A DNA stretch of 22,843 bases from Ponticaulis sp. (lineage in GTDB: Bacteria; Pseudomonadota; Alphaproteobacteria; Caulobacterales; Hyphomonadaceae). Below are positions 7,931 to 16,714 of the stretch, piece after piece (the first letter of the stretch is position 1; each line of letters opens with the position of its first letter). The position numbers were made by a program, and so were the translations under genes. The stretch covers positions 86,151 to 108,993 of the forward strand of contig PABS01000046.1 of the NCBI GenBank assembly GCA_002699325.1. The letters run 5' to 3'. Below the pieces are notes generated by a model that was not told where the DNA came from, made no database searches, and saw nothing but the letters and a program-made list of their open reading frames with translations.

Positions 7931-9463
7931 CTAGAGCGGGATGTTGTCGTGTTTCTTCGGAGGGTTTGTGACCTTCTTGGTCTTCAACTGACGAAGTGAC
8001 CGCGCGATACGTTTCCGCGTAGAATGCGGCATAATGATATCGTCGATATATCCCTTGCGGGCGGCAACAAAGGGATTTGCGAAGTTGTCTTCGTATTCCT
8101 TTGTTTTTTCTGCAATCTTCTCTTCGTTTCCTATGTCTGCCCGGAAGATAATCTCGACCGCACCCTTGGCACCCATCACAGCAATCTCGGCTTTTGGCCA
8201 GGCATAATTGACATCGCCGCGCAGGTGCTTGGAGCTCATCACATCGTAAGCGCCACCATAGGCTTTACGCGTAATGACCGTGACTTTCGGAACGGTGGCT
8301 TCAGCGTATGCAAAGAGGAGCTTGGCGCCGTGTTTGATCAACCCACTATATTCCTGCTTCGTGCCCGGCATAAAGCCCGGAACATCCACAAATGTAATGA
8401 TCGGAATATTGAAGCAGTCACAGAAGCGGACAAACCGTGCAGCTTTGCGCGAGGAATCAATATCCAGAACGCCCGCGAGGCTCATGGGCTGGTTTGCCAC
8501 AAAGCCGACTGTCTGGCCTTCTATGCGACCAAAGCCGGTCAGAATATTTGTGCCAAAATCCTTGCCGATTTCAAAGAAGTCGCCTTCGTCTGCGGTTTTC
8601 TCAATGAGTTCCCGCATATCGTATGGTTTGTTTGGGTTGTCCGGCACCAGTGTGTCGAGCGATTCCTCAACGCGAAGCGGGTCGTCGAAGCTCGGACGCA
8701 CAGGGGCTGGTTCCCGGTTCGAGAGCGGCAGGAAGTCAACGAGGCGGCGGATTTGTGTCAGTGCTTCGATATCATTGTCGAAAGCGCCATCCGCGACCCC
8801 GGATTTTGAGGCGTGCATCTTAGCTCCGCCGAGATCTTCGTGACTGACGGTCTCGTTGGTGACTGTTTTTACAACGTCCGGACCCGTGACGTACATATAC
8901 GAGGTATCTTTCACCATAAAGATGAAGTCCGTCATCGCAGGCGAATAGACATCACCACCGGCACACGGCCCCATAATGACTGAGATCTGCGGGATCACCC
9001 CTGACGCCAGTGTGTTCTCAAGAAAGATATCAGCATAGCCAGCAAGACTTTCGACACCCTCCTGAATGCGTGCCCCGCCAGCATCGAACAGGCCGATGAC
9101 CGGGGCGCCATTTTTCACGGCAGCGCGCTGGACCTTCGTGATTTTTGAGGCGTGAGCGCGGGACAACGAACCTCCAAAAACGGTGAAGTCTTTGGAGAAC
9201 ACATAGACAAGGCGACCATTGATCGTGCCCCAGCCGGTGACGACACCGTCGCCTGGAACCTTTTGATTCTCCATGCCGAAGTCAGTGCTGGTATGTTCGA
9301 CGAACATGTCCCACTCTTCAAAAGAGTCTTCGTCAAGAAGCAGCTCGATACGTTCGCGAGCCGTGAGTTTGCCCTTCTCGTGCTGGCGTTCAATACGCTT
9401 CTGGCCACCGCCCATACGGGCTTGTTCGCGTTTATTCTCAAGCGCTTCCAGAATGTCTTTCAT
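7931..9463 (-). CDS. pccB: Propionyl-CoA carboxylase beta (carboxyltransferase) subunit
   Basis: The 510-residue carboxyltransferase subunit of a biotin-dependent acyl-CoA carboxylase. It moves carboxyl from carboxybiotin to propionyl-CoA to give methylmalonyl-CoA in the cytoplasm. It has the expected length and two crotonase-like halves: an N-terminal region with [14 protein letters not shown] and [12 protein letters not shown], and a C-terminal region with [13 protein letters not shown] and [14 protein letters not shown]. Asp407 in AYGGAYD occupies the position that in characterised enzymes favours propionyl-CoA over acetyl-CoA (Asp rather than Ile). The biotin carboxylase/biotin carrier subunit pccA is not adjacent in this window. 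Start ATG 9463 is the family start. Assignment of family is firm; substrate follows from the Asp. Confidence 0.93.
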   Translation of the reverse strand: MKDILEALENKREQARMGGGQKRIERQHEKGKLTARERIELLLDEDSFEEWDMFVEHTSTDFGMENQKVPGDGVVTGWGTINGRLVYVFSKDFTVFGGSLSRAHASKITKVQRAAVKNGAPVIGLFDAGGARIQEGVESLAGYADIFLENTLASGVIPQISVIMGPCAGGDVYSPAMTDFIFMVKDTSYMYVTGPDVVKTVTNETVSHEDLGGAKMHASKSGVADGAFDNDIEALTQIRRLVDFLPLSNREPAPVRPSFDDPLRVEESLDTLVPDNPNKPYDMRELIEKTADEGDFFEIGKDFGTNILTGFGRIEGQTVGFVANQPMSLAGVLDIDSSRKAARFVRFCDCFNIPIITFVDVPGFMPGTKQEYSGLIKHGAKLLFAYAEATVPKVTVITRKAYGGAYDVMSSKHLRGDVNYAWPKAEIAVMGAKGAVEIIFRADIGNEEKIAEKTKEYEDNFANPFVAARKGYIDDIIMPHSTRKRIARSLRQLKTKKVTNPPKKHDNIPL

Positions 9464-9566
9464 AACCCAGCCTCATCAACTAACTGTGACACTGATACCG
9501 GGCATACGCGGAATGGCAAGTAGAGTGATCTCAAAGTCAGCTGGAGATCATAAGAGCACAGGTCAG

Positions 9567-9595
9567 AAAACCGCGCAGCTGACCAGCGCGCGGTT
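9567..9595 (-). terminator. Rho-independent terminator of the His/Arg-rich secreted protein gene
   Basis: AACCGCGC (9569-9576) pairs with GCGCGGTT (9588-9595) around an 11-base loop. On the minus strand the stem ends in a TTTT run (AAAA at 9567-9570 on the plus strand). It lies 18 bp beyond the stop of the minus-strand gene at 9613, in the 149-bp gap before pccB. Confidence 0.75.
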
Positions 9596-9612
9596 CTCCA
9601 ACGATCAGATTG

Positions 9613-10212
9613 TTACTTCAGACCAAAGCGAATTCCGAACCCAACACCAGACTGGCCGGAATACCCACGGTGTCGTGACGCGCGACGCAGGTCGAGATCA
9701 ACAACGCGGCCGTGACGGATGGTGCATTCAGACTGAACGATCGTATGTCCGCGGCCGTTATGAATTCTGGCCGGTCCACGCACATTGATCGCCTTTCCAG
9801 CTCGGGCGGAGCGCGCCACGCGAGGCTGACCAAGATAGTCGACGCGGGTATTACGACTGTGCGATCGGCGGCTTACCCGATGATCTATCGCACGCTCGCA
9901 AAGACGAATGGCAGAATGTTGCTCATGGCGGTTGAGATGGTAGCGATACAGGCCGTGATTGCCGTAACGATCACCTCTTTTCTGACGATCCTGTGCTCCC
10001 CATCGGTCGTGGTGGGAGCGTCTGCGGTGATACCGATCTTCATTGCGACCATGCCGGTATTCATGACCGTTATTATTATTCCGTGATGCATGGTCGATTT
10101 TGTAGGTGTTGCTCGTCTGGCTATCTGGCGCGGAGAGCGCTGCAGGGGCGAAGAGCGTAGCTGTGGCAAGCGCAACAGACACGACTCCGTATGTTGTGAC
10201 GTATTTCATCAT
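9613..10212 (-). CDS. Secreted His/Arg/Asn-rich protein of unknown function
   Basis: A 199-residue protein with a classical signal peptide (MMKYVTTYGVVSVALATATL..., likely cleavage after ALSA near residue 28). The mature N-terminal half is of low complexity and rich in His, Arg, Asn and Tyr (residues about 40-100, with clusters such as RHGRNEDRYHRRRSHHDR). The second half is more ordered, contains two cysteines (C105, C163) that could form a disulfide, and ends in Gly-rich GFGIRFGLK, which resembles an amphipathic outer-membrane-like end strand. I do not recognise the family. The His-rich stretch could bind metals or polyanions; this is inference. The start is at the first of two adjacent ATG codons; the longer upstream extension is rejected because it would bury the signal peptide. 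Monocistronic, ending at a terminator. Confidence 0.65.
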   Translation of the reverse strand: MMKYVTTYGVVSVALATATLFAPAALSAPDSQTSNTYKIDHASRNNNNGHEYRHGRNEDRYHRRRSHHDRWGAQDRQKRGDRYGNHGLYRYHLNRHEQHSAIRLCERAIDHRVSRRSHSRNTRVDYLGQPRVARSARAGKAINVRGPARIHNGRGHTIVQSECTIRHGRVVDLDLRRASRHRGYSGQSGVGFGIRFGLK

Positions 10213-10391
10213 GGACTCAGTTTGCCCGCCTTCAATTGAGGGAGGACTGAATGGTGAGTTCATCCGATAGTCATCGATAGATGCAGGATTATGCGGGCGC
10301 AGGATCACAAAATCTGATAAATTTGACAGGGAGAAGCTCTTCGGTGGCTTGCAATTCTGTGGATTTCAGCATAGCAACGCCGCTCTGGTTT

Positions 10392-10467
10392 AGGGGTATA
10401 GCTCAGTTGGTAGAGCATCGGTCTCCAAAACCGAGGGTCCCGGGTTCAAGTCCTGGTGCCCCTGCCA
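10392..10467 (+). tRNA. trnW: tRNA-Trp (anticodon CCA)
   Basis: A 76-base tRNA with encoded 3' CCA. The acceptor stem AGGGGTA (10392-10398) pairs with TGCCCCT, discriminator G, then CCA at 10465-10467. The D-arm GCTC...GAGC is present. The anticodon stem TCGGT/ACCGA encloses loop CTCCAAA with anticodon CCA at 10425-10427. The T-arm contains GGTTCAAGTCC. The secE-nusG genes that often follow tRNA-Trp are absent; the giant glycosyltransferase fusion follows instead. Confidence 0.97.
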
Positions 10468-10656
10468 GAATTATCCGAACATTTTTGCTCAAATTAAGCC
10501 CGGTCGCTTCGTACTGGTCGAAAGACCGGCCTGATGATCGGCTTGACGCCAGCAATTCATTCCCCGGTGTTGACACTGTCTTCGACATGACATCGAACGT
10601 AGATGTGCGTGTCTTCTGAGGCGCGCTGTTGCGAATACACCTCAGGATAGCCGTTC

Positions 10657-13600
10657 ATGAAAATAATGGTGATTTCGCCGATAGCTTCACATCAGCCGAC
10701 CGGCGGTGCAAAGCGGCGCATCTATAATCTTTTGAAATACCTTCAAAAGCAGGGTCACTCGGTTGATTATGTGTATACGTGCCATGAGACCACTGATCTG
10801 GAACACGCTGTCACGCTGATGCAGGGCGACTGGGATTCGGTCACCATCATTCCGTCAGACATTGATTACACGCAAAAGAGCCTGAGTGCGGACTATGGTG
10901 TGGATGACTGGATTGAACCGGGATCCGGTGAGCGTGTCACAGAGCTTTGCGAACTACTCAAGCCTGACTTGGTCCTGATCCAGTACGTCTTCCAATCTTA
11001 CTATGCCGACTTTGTTCCGGATGGGGTCCCGGTCGTTCTCGATGCGCACGACAAGCTATCTCGCCGCCACTTATTCGAAGAAGAGGGTATGGAACCCGGC
11101 TTCTTCTATACGACTGAAGAGGACGAGCTGAGAGGCCTGGCGCGAGCCGATGTGGTTTTGTCCATTCAGGACAATGAAGCTAACTATTTCAGGCGGTCGG
11201 GAAGTGATGTCGTTGTCATTGGTCATATCGAAAAAGCGAGATTTGCTGAACGCCGATTTGATGGTCTTTCTAAGATCGGCATCATCGCTGCCCACAACAA
11301 ATTCAACATTCATGGCGTAGAGAGAGTCGTACCAGCAGTCCTTGAACGGCTGGATGCTCTGAATGCCGACGTAAGAGTTCATGTGTGCGGAAACGTCACT
11401 GAAGGTCTGAAGATTTCGCATCCCAAGCTCGTCAAACAGGGTTTTGTTGAAGACCTTGATGAGTTTTACAACGAGATGGATCTGATCCTCAATCCGACAC
11501 TGAAAGGCACCGGGCTGAAGATCAAAACCATTGAGGCCATGAGTCGAGGGCTTCCGCTTGTGTCGACGAAGACTGGTTTTGATGGCCTGACTGCACAGGT
11601 GCCGTTTCATTCGGGACAAGACGCGGCAGCGATCGCCGACCTGATTGAAGAGGTTTACAAGAGCCAGTTCAGTTCGCTTACCAAACTGGCCAATGTCTCT
11701 CGGGCAATCTTCACAGAGTATCAGTACAATCTCGACCGCAATCTGAAAGCCGTCTTCAGTGACGAGCTCGTCGTACGGAAGCGAGATGGTGGAGATCTTG
11801 GTGAATTTCTCACAAAACATACATCGCTGATCGGATCGCCTGATGCTGAGAATTACATTCGGGCAAAAGATATTACTCATGAACGCGCCGATTTTTCTCT
11901 GGCGCATGTCATAAATCCGGTAGACCTGCCGCCGACATCAGATTTGTATCTCGCGCAACCGCTGACATTCGAGTCGATGCGCCGTGCGAAGCTGGCTGCA
12001 TCGGCTGACGTTGAGGTCGATTTACTTGCAGTCAGTTATCCCGAAGATCAGAGCGCGCTGCCTGCCGGCGATTTCAAACCGATAATGGATCTCCACCGGA
12101 GTGTGCTTGATGTCGGACAGTTTCGTGTCCCTCGAAAGTTACCACTCGTCTATGATCTGATCGCTACGGGCTTCAAGCACACCGATGCTGAGTATGTGGT
12201 TTTCACAAACGCAGATATCGGTCTGACCCCGCAATTCTACACACGCGTCGCTGAGCTCATTCAAGCCGGTCACGATGCTATCGTCATTAATCGGCGGACG
12301 ATCTCAAAAGCGCATGCCTCTGTAGATGTCATCGGTGCTGCGTTAGCGGACTATGGCAAGGATCATCCAGGTTATGATTGTTTCGTTATTCGCAGGGACC
12401 ATTTCGAGAAATTCAATCTTGGACACATCTGCGTCGGCGTTCATCTGATCGGTCGGGTTTTGCTCTGGAATCTGCTCGCCTTTTCGCGTTCGTTTCATTT
12501 GGAAACCAGTGAGCATCTCACATTTCATGTCGGCGATGATGTGCCGAGCAAGGATGACCGGTTGCTCGATTATGTCGAGCACAACGCTTCTGAGGCGCTC
12601 AACATACTGGATGATCTTGAGGCGCGGTCAGGTCTGTTAACACGTCTCACGCTCGCTGAAGACCGCAAGCTGCTGACAATGAACTTTGGACCGAGTTTGT
12701 TTCGCAAGTTTGAAGCCGGTCGAAACAAGCCTGCGCTGGAAAAGACGGTGATGATCCATTCGCTATTCCGCGCCGGTTCGACGTATATCTGGCGGAAAAT
12801 CAGAGCCCTTCACAATGTGAAGGCATATTACGAACCTTTGCATGAAGACCTCCACATGCTTCGCAAAGACGGCCTGGAGCAAATGAAGGACCGTCACAGG
12901 CTCTCGCGCTATCATGCTCAGGACGAAGACGACTGGGCGTTTCGCGAGTTTGAAACGCTCCTCGATAAAGATGAAAGCGGTGAGCTGAGCCATTATGATG
13001 CGCGGTTCGCATATGACGAGTTTGCCCCGCCTTTCGATCAATCCGCACTCAAAAACTATATTGATGAACTGATCGCCGATGCTGATGAGAATGCAGCCGT
13101 GCTGCAATTCAATCGATCATCTCTGAGGCAGGCCTGGTTCGCGGAGAGTTATCCAGACGCCTGCCATATCTACCTTCATCGATCTGCGCGCGAGCAGTGG
13201 GCCTCCTATGCTGGCTTTCGTGTAAATGGACGTATGGGCTTTCTCCGCAATACGTTGATGATTGCCGGAAAAAACGCTGAGAAGCCTTTGTTTGCGCCGC
13301 TGGCAAAGCTGATACCTCTGATCGGCACGCCCAATACCAAAAACATGCATCAGCTTTATGATGGGCTGTATGACTATTATGCGCTCGAAGACATCTACAC
13401 GGCGTTTTATTATGTCTGGCTGGTTTCCCTGTTCCAGGCCGTCTGCAACGCCGATCTGATCGTTGATATGGAGCGTCTTCGCGACGACCGTCTCTACCAG
13501 CTTGAGACAGAGTTTCGGTTCATGAAAGCAAATATCGAGCTCGATCTCTCTGACGCTGATGTGCCGCGCTATGATCCCGAAACGCTGGGTCTGACCAGTT

Positions 13601-15858
13601 CGGAGTTCGCCGAGATTGAGAATACGGTTTTTAGGGCGATAGTGGCTTCGGACATTGAGATACCGTTTGAGGCTCTGAAAGATGCCGGGTTTGATGAGCT
13701 GTCTGCGCGTCTGGAACGTTCAGCCGGTGAGGGGATGCCAAGAATACCCGATGACCTTCCCGAGCGAGTTTCACGGCTGCAGACGAAGCTCTCTGAAACT
13801 CTAGCGGAGATCGACGCGGATCGCTGGACGCCGAGCGTATTTGAAGACGAGCGCGTTTTCGCGCCGAGGTCATATTTGAGTTATACCCCAAAGGATCAAT
13901 TGCCGTTCAATCGCATGATCGGCGCAAGCGGCCCCTGGATCCGTGGTATTCTGGGTGACGGCTGGTCCAGTGCCCGCAAGGATTATCTGACCGCAGATGC
14001 GAAGACGGCAAGCTTCTCACTGAGCCTGCCACTTGCGCCGGATTTGGCCTTGAGGCTTTGGGCGAGAAGCAATGAGCAGGCAACCTCCCGCAAGACCACA
14101 ATTCGATTTGATGGGCATAACGTATTCGAAGGTCAGCTCGCGGATGACTGGCGTGTCGTCGAAATGCCCTTGCCAGAAGAAGCAACCATACTTCGGAGTC
14201 TGCATACACTGGAGATTGAGTCCCAAGATAAAGGGAATATCCAACTCAAGGCGTTTGAGGTCCTTGCTCCGGACAAAGTGCTGGAACGAAGGATTGGCGC
14301 TGATGCCCGGGACAGCGAATGGGTCGAGGGACACCAACTGAAGGAGCCGGAAGAGGGTTTTCTTTATCTAGAGGACATCTTTCCGCTCAACCAAGCTAGC
14401 CGAAGCTCGTTCGTATTTGGCTGGTCGGGGCCGGAGACGTCTGATGTCATCTGGACGGACTCAGCGATTGCTGACGTGAAATTTCGACTCAAGAGCTCGC
14501 ATGATAGCTTTGTGTTGAAGCTTGCGACGATCAGCGCTCTCGCCGCGAACGAAGACATGTTCGAAATCAGTCTGAACGGTACGGTAATTTATGCGGGGCC
14601 ATTGATTGAAACGCCAGTTGATGTGGTTGTGCGCGGCGTGAGTGCGCTTCTGAAGACCACAGCGTATAATCATTTGCGAATTCGAACTCGTCGCACTTAT
14701 CGCCCAGAGGGCGATCCGAGGGATATAGCAGTCATGCTGAAGAGCGTGCAGGTAACGGATATGCCTGACGTTTCGGGCGAAGTCGTTCTTGAGATGAAAT
14801 CTGATTCAGCCGATCTGATCTCACAGGTTTACGACACGAGTAGAACGTTTCTCCGCTCGACTGGTGATTTGGCAAAAGAGAAGGATCACTCTCGAAGCTC
14901 TACCGAAAAGACTTCCCAATATCCCGGGATCAATACGCTGTTTCCTATTAAAACGGGTGCCTTGCCGGCGTTCAAATTTGGATGGGCGGGCCCTGAGGAT
15001 CCTGGCGTAATCTGGTCTGTTAAAGAGCTGGCTGAAATTCGCTTTCAAACAGAGAATGTGGCAGAGAGTCTGAAGCTGACGCTTTCCACGGTGCCTCAGC
15101 TTTCGGGCGATGAAGGCATGTTCGTAATCCGGCTCAACGGCATGGAAGTCTATGCTGGGCCACTCTGGGCGGACGCGCGGGACATTGTGATCACTGACTG
15201 CGCGAAGCTCATCAGAGCAGGTGGTGTGAATTCTCTCAGTTTTGAGAGCCGACAAATCTTCCAGCCAGAAGGTGACCCTCGCCAATTGGGCATTCTCGTT
15301 CGTGACGTGAAGCTCAGCGATCAGTTGGAAGAGCCTGCAGGAGTCGTGATCTGGCAATCTGATACTCAATATGTCAGGGCCCGCGTGTATGGGCCTCAGA
15401 ATCCATCTCGCAGCTCTGATCAAGTGCACAGGGTATCGAATAGAACGCACCTGCCTCTAGATCAGGACTTAATACCCTCACAGCCAAGCTATGACCTTGT
15501 TGAGGGGTGGAGTTATCCTGAAGGAGAAGTGATCTGGGCCGTCCGACGTTCAGCAAGCTTATCATTCCAGCTCAAAAATCGAAGCAATCTTCCGAAAAGC
15601 ATCAAGTTGAACCTGAGCTGTGTGGCTGGTGAAACAAGATCAATCAAAATCCTGATAAATGGTTTCATGCTCGGGACATGCGAGATTGATGGTGATCAGG
15701 CGGAATTCGACATATCGATCGACAACCCTGGTATTTTTGAAGATGAAACCACGCATGTGCTGACATTTGAGGACATGTCCAATCTTCCCGGTCATCAGGA
15801 AAGCGGAGGCCGCTCGCTCTATTTTCTGTTGGGTAAGCTGCGCTTTGTAAGCACCTAA
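10657..15858 (+). CDS. Giant fusion: GT4 glycosyltransferase, GT-A-like domain, sulfotransferase and beta-sandwich repeats
   Basis: A 1733-residue protein without signal peptide or transmembrane helix, so probably cytoplasmic or peripheral. Domain order: residues 1-375 form a GT4 (GT-B) glycosyltransferase with GGAKRRIYNLLKYL near 17-30 and a nucleotide-sugar region GTGLKIKTIEAMSRGLPLVS near 284-303. Residues about 405-660 look GT-A-like, with FTNADIGL at 516-523 as a candidate metal/nucleotide motif. Residues about 695-1030 resemble a P-loop sulfotransferase, with FRAGST at 704-709 (5'-phosphosulfate loop) and YLHRSAREQWASY from 839 containing R842 and S850 (3'-phosphate site). A short coiled segment follows, then about four beta-sandwich modules with GW motifs at 1103, 1256, 1443 and 1618. 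Likely role: building and sulfating a surface glycan. Domain calls are from motifs; the first and third are the firmest. The stop lies 6 bp from a convergent gene. Confidence 0.8.
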   Translation: MKIMVISPIASHQPTGGAKRRIYNLLKYLQKQGHSVDYVYTCHETTDLEHAVTLMQGDWDSVTIIPSDIDYTQKSLSADYGVDDWIEPGSGERVTELCELLKPDLVLIQYVFQSYYADFVPDGVPVVLDAHDKLSRRHLFEEEGMEPGFFYTTEEDELRGLARADVVLSIQDNEANYFRRSGSDVVVIGHIEKARFAERRFDGLSKIGIIAAHNKFNIHGVERVVPAVLERLDALNADVRVHVCGNVTEGLKISHPKLVKQGFVEDLDEFYNEMDLILNPTLKGTGLKIKTIEAMSRGLPLVSTKTGFDGLTAQVPFHSGQDAAAIADLIEEVYKSQFSSLTKLANVSRAIFTEYQYNLDRNLKAVFSDELVVRKRDGGDLGEFLTKHTSLIGSPDAENYIRAKDITHERADFSLAHVINPVDLPPTSDLYLAQPLTFESMRRAKLAASADVEVDLLAVSYPEDQSALPAGDFKPIMDLHRSVLDVGQFRVPRKLPLVYDLIATGFKHTDAEYVVFTNADIGLTPQFYTRVAELIQAGHDAIVINRRTISKAHASVDVIGAALADYGKDHPGYDCFVIRRDHFEKFNLGHICVGVHLIGRVLLWNLLAFSRSFHLETSEHLTFHVGDDVPSKDDRLLDYVEHNASEALNILDDLEARSGLLTRLTLAEDRKLLTMNFGPSLFRKFEAGRNKPALEKTVMIHSLFRAGSTYIWRKIRALHNVKAYYEPLHEDLHMLRKDGLEQMKDRHRLSRYHAQDEDDWAFREFETLLDKDESGELSHYDARFAYDEFAPPFDQSALKNYIDELIADADENAAVLQFNRSSLRQAWFAESYPDACHIYLHRSAREQWASYAGFRVNGRMGFLRNTLMIAGKNAEKPLFAPLAKLIPLIGTPNTKNMHQLYDGLYDYYALEDIYTAFYYVWLVSLFQAVCNADLIVDMERLRDDRLYQLETEFRFMKANIELDLSDADVPRYDPETLGLTSSEFAEIENTVFRAIVASDIEIPFEALKDAGFDELSARLERSAGEGMPRIPDDLPERVSRLQTKLSETLAEIDADRWTPSVFEDERVFAPRSYLSYTPKDQLPFNRMIGASGPWIRGILGDGWSSARKDYLTADAKTASFSLSLPLAPDLALRLWARSNEQATSRKTTIRFDGHNVFEGQLADDWRVVEMPLPEEATILRSLHTLEIESQDKGNIQLKAFEVLAPDKVLERRIGADARDSEWVEGHQLKEPEEGFLYLEDIFPLNQASRSSFVFGWSGPETSDVIWTDSAIADVKFRLKSSHDSFVLKLATISALAANEDMFEISLNGTVIYAGPLIETPVDVVVRGVSALLKTTAYNHLRIRTRRTYRPEGDPRDIAVMLKSVQVTDMPDVSGEVVLEMKSDSADLISQVYDTSRTFLRSTGDLAKEKDHSRSSTEKTSQYPGINTLFPIKTGALPAFKFGWAGPEDPGVIWSVKELAEIRFQTENVAESLKLTLSTVPQLSGDEGMFVIRLNGMEVYAGPLWADARDIVITDCAKLIRAGGVNSLSFESRQIFQPEGDPRQLGILVRDVKLSDQLEEPAGVVIWQSDTQYVRARVYGPQNPSRSSDQVHRVSNRTHLPLDQDLIPSQPSYDLVEGWSYPEGEVIWAVRRSASLSFQLKNRSNLPKSIKLNLSCVAGETRSIKILINGFMLGTCEIDGDQAEFDISIDNPGIFEDETTHVLTFEDMSNLPGHQESGGRSLYFLLGKLRFVST
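14402..15858 (+). repeat. Three tandem beta-sandwich modules in the C-terminus of the fusion protein
   Basis: Within the 1733-aa protein, a module of about 180 residues recurs. Hallmarks are GW-x-x-P-E...VIW (GW at residues 1256, 1443 and 1618), F/I-x-LNG...VYAGPL (Y1312, Y1499) and YRPEGDPR/FQPEGDPR before a closing strand pair. The linkers before modules two and three also match (SDSADLISQVYD versus SDTQYVRARVYG). A more diverged copy precedes them (GW at 1103). The third copy keeps the GW...PE...VIW part but has lost YAGPL. Similar lectin-like sandwiches often bind carbohydrates; here that is inference. Confidence 0.75.
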
Positions 15859-15864
15859 CTCCGA

Positions 15865-16692
15865 TCAGGCAGTTTTACGGGAAAAGCCACCATTCAGAAT
15901 ATTGATTATGCTTGAGCGTAAGATATCTGGCGACACTGGCTTCCTGAGAAATCGGTCTGCGCCATTCGACAAAGCCATTTGCTGAAAGCTTCGGTCTTCT
16001 TCGCCGGTAAAAAAGATCAATGGTGTGTCAAAACGGATGGGAGAGGCGCCGCTTCTGATACATTGGAGAAGTTCAAATCCAGAAATCGGATCCATCTTCC
16101 AATCGGTGACGATGATGTCTGGCCTGAATTCATTGATGGCATGCAGTACTTCGAGGCCAGAGGCGACAGCGTGAATTTTGCGGATACCCATGCTTTCGAG
16201 CGTTGGGGTGAGCAGATCACGAACGAACACATCGTCATCCGCGACCAGCATCCGAAGATGAAGGAGTTGTGCGGCTTCTGAAAACGTCGGTGCAGCTGTA
16301 CTGTTTTCATCACGGGAGTTCCGCGCTGTCTGGAGAAGCTGAAGTACGCGCGAGTTTTCCGGACGGATATCTTTGAGAAGTTCAAAGACTTCCCCAAGCC
16401 TGAACTCAATGTCTTTCAGCGTCTCTTCGATATCGGACTGGCGTTTTGACAAGGTCTTCTTAAGCTTGCGCTCAATCCGTGCCAGCCTGTTGCCGAGTTC
16501 CCTGAACCCCATGCAATGGGCAGCGCCACTCATGCGGTGCGCTTCAGAATGCAGGTTTGTTGCCACATCACGCGGTGGAGTCTGCGTGGAGTGGCGATAT
16601 TTCAAAAGGTCGTGGAGCACCCTGAGCTGATTGGCGATCGACTCGCAGTATCTTGTAATAATGATCTCTAGTGCGCCAGGATCCTGATACAT
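15865..16692 (-). CDS. HPt-REC fusion phosphorelay protein (copy 1)
   Basis: A 275-residue protein with an N-terminal histidine phosphotransfer domain and a C-terminal receiver. The HPt motif is H52 in AHRMSGAAHCMG, matching H-x-x-x-G-x-A. The receiver (about 145-270) has acidic D152-D153-D154, phosphoacceptor D197 in IIVTDWKMDPISG, T229 and K251 (RKP). A 30-residue flexible linker joins them. No DNA-binding or enzyme domain follows, so the output is probably protein contact or phosphate relay. ATG 16692 has a strong GGAGGAACAA site. It lies 22 bp downstream of copy 2 on the same strand, hence one operon. It faces the giant fusion gene with only 6 bp between stops. Confidence 0.9.
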   Translation of the reverse strand: MYQDPGALEIIITRYCESIANQLRVLHDLLKYRHSTQTPPRDVATNLHSEAHRMSGAAHCMGFRELGNRLARIERKLKKTLSKRQSDIEETLKDIEFRLGEVFELLKDIRPENSRVLQLLQTARNSRDENSTAAPTFSEAAQLLHLRMLVADDDVFVRDLLTPTLESMGIRKIHAVASGLEVLHAINEFRPDIIVTDWKMDPISGFELLQCIRSGASPIRFDTPLIFFTGEEDRSFQQMALSNGADRFLRKPVSPDILRSSIINILNGGFSRKTA

Positions 16693-16714
16693 TTGTTCCT
16701 CCGATGGTAGTTGG

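Noticed and set aside
10323..10351. TTGACA at 10323-10328 as the -35 of the tRNA-Trp promoter
   Set aside because: No acceptable -10 lies 16-18 bases downstream, and the tRNA begins more than 60 bases away.
10403..10588. Minus-strand ORF across the tRNA gene
   Set aside because: The frame is an artefact of tRNA sequence read antisense, a well-known spurious ORF type.
10570..10600. TTGACA at 10570-10575 as promoter of the fusion gene
   Set aside because: The base context 17-18 nt downstream (TCGAAC) is not a convincing -10.
11071..11907. Long minus-strand open frame (278 codons) inside the giant fusion gene
   Set aside because: It lies opposite a clearly coding plus-strand GT4 region, has no recognisable domain and is best explained as an antisense shadow frame.
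14821..15450. 209-codon minus-strand frame
   Set aside because: It is antisense to the conserved tandem modules, whose repeat motifs show that the plus strand is the coding one.
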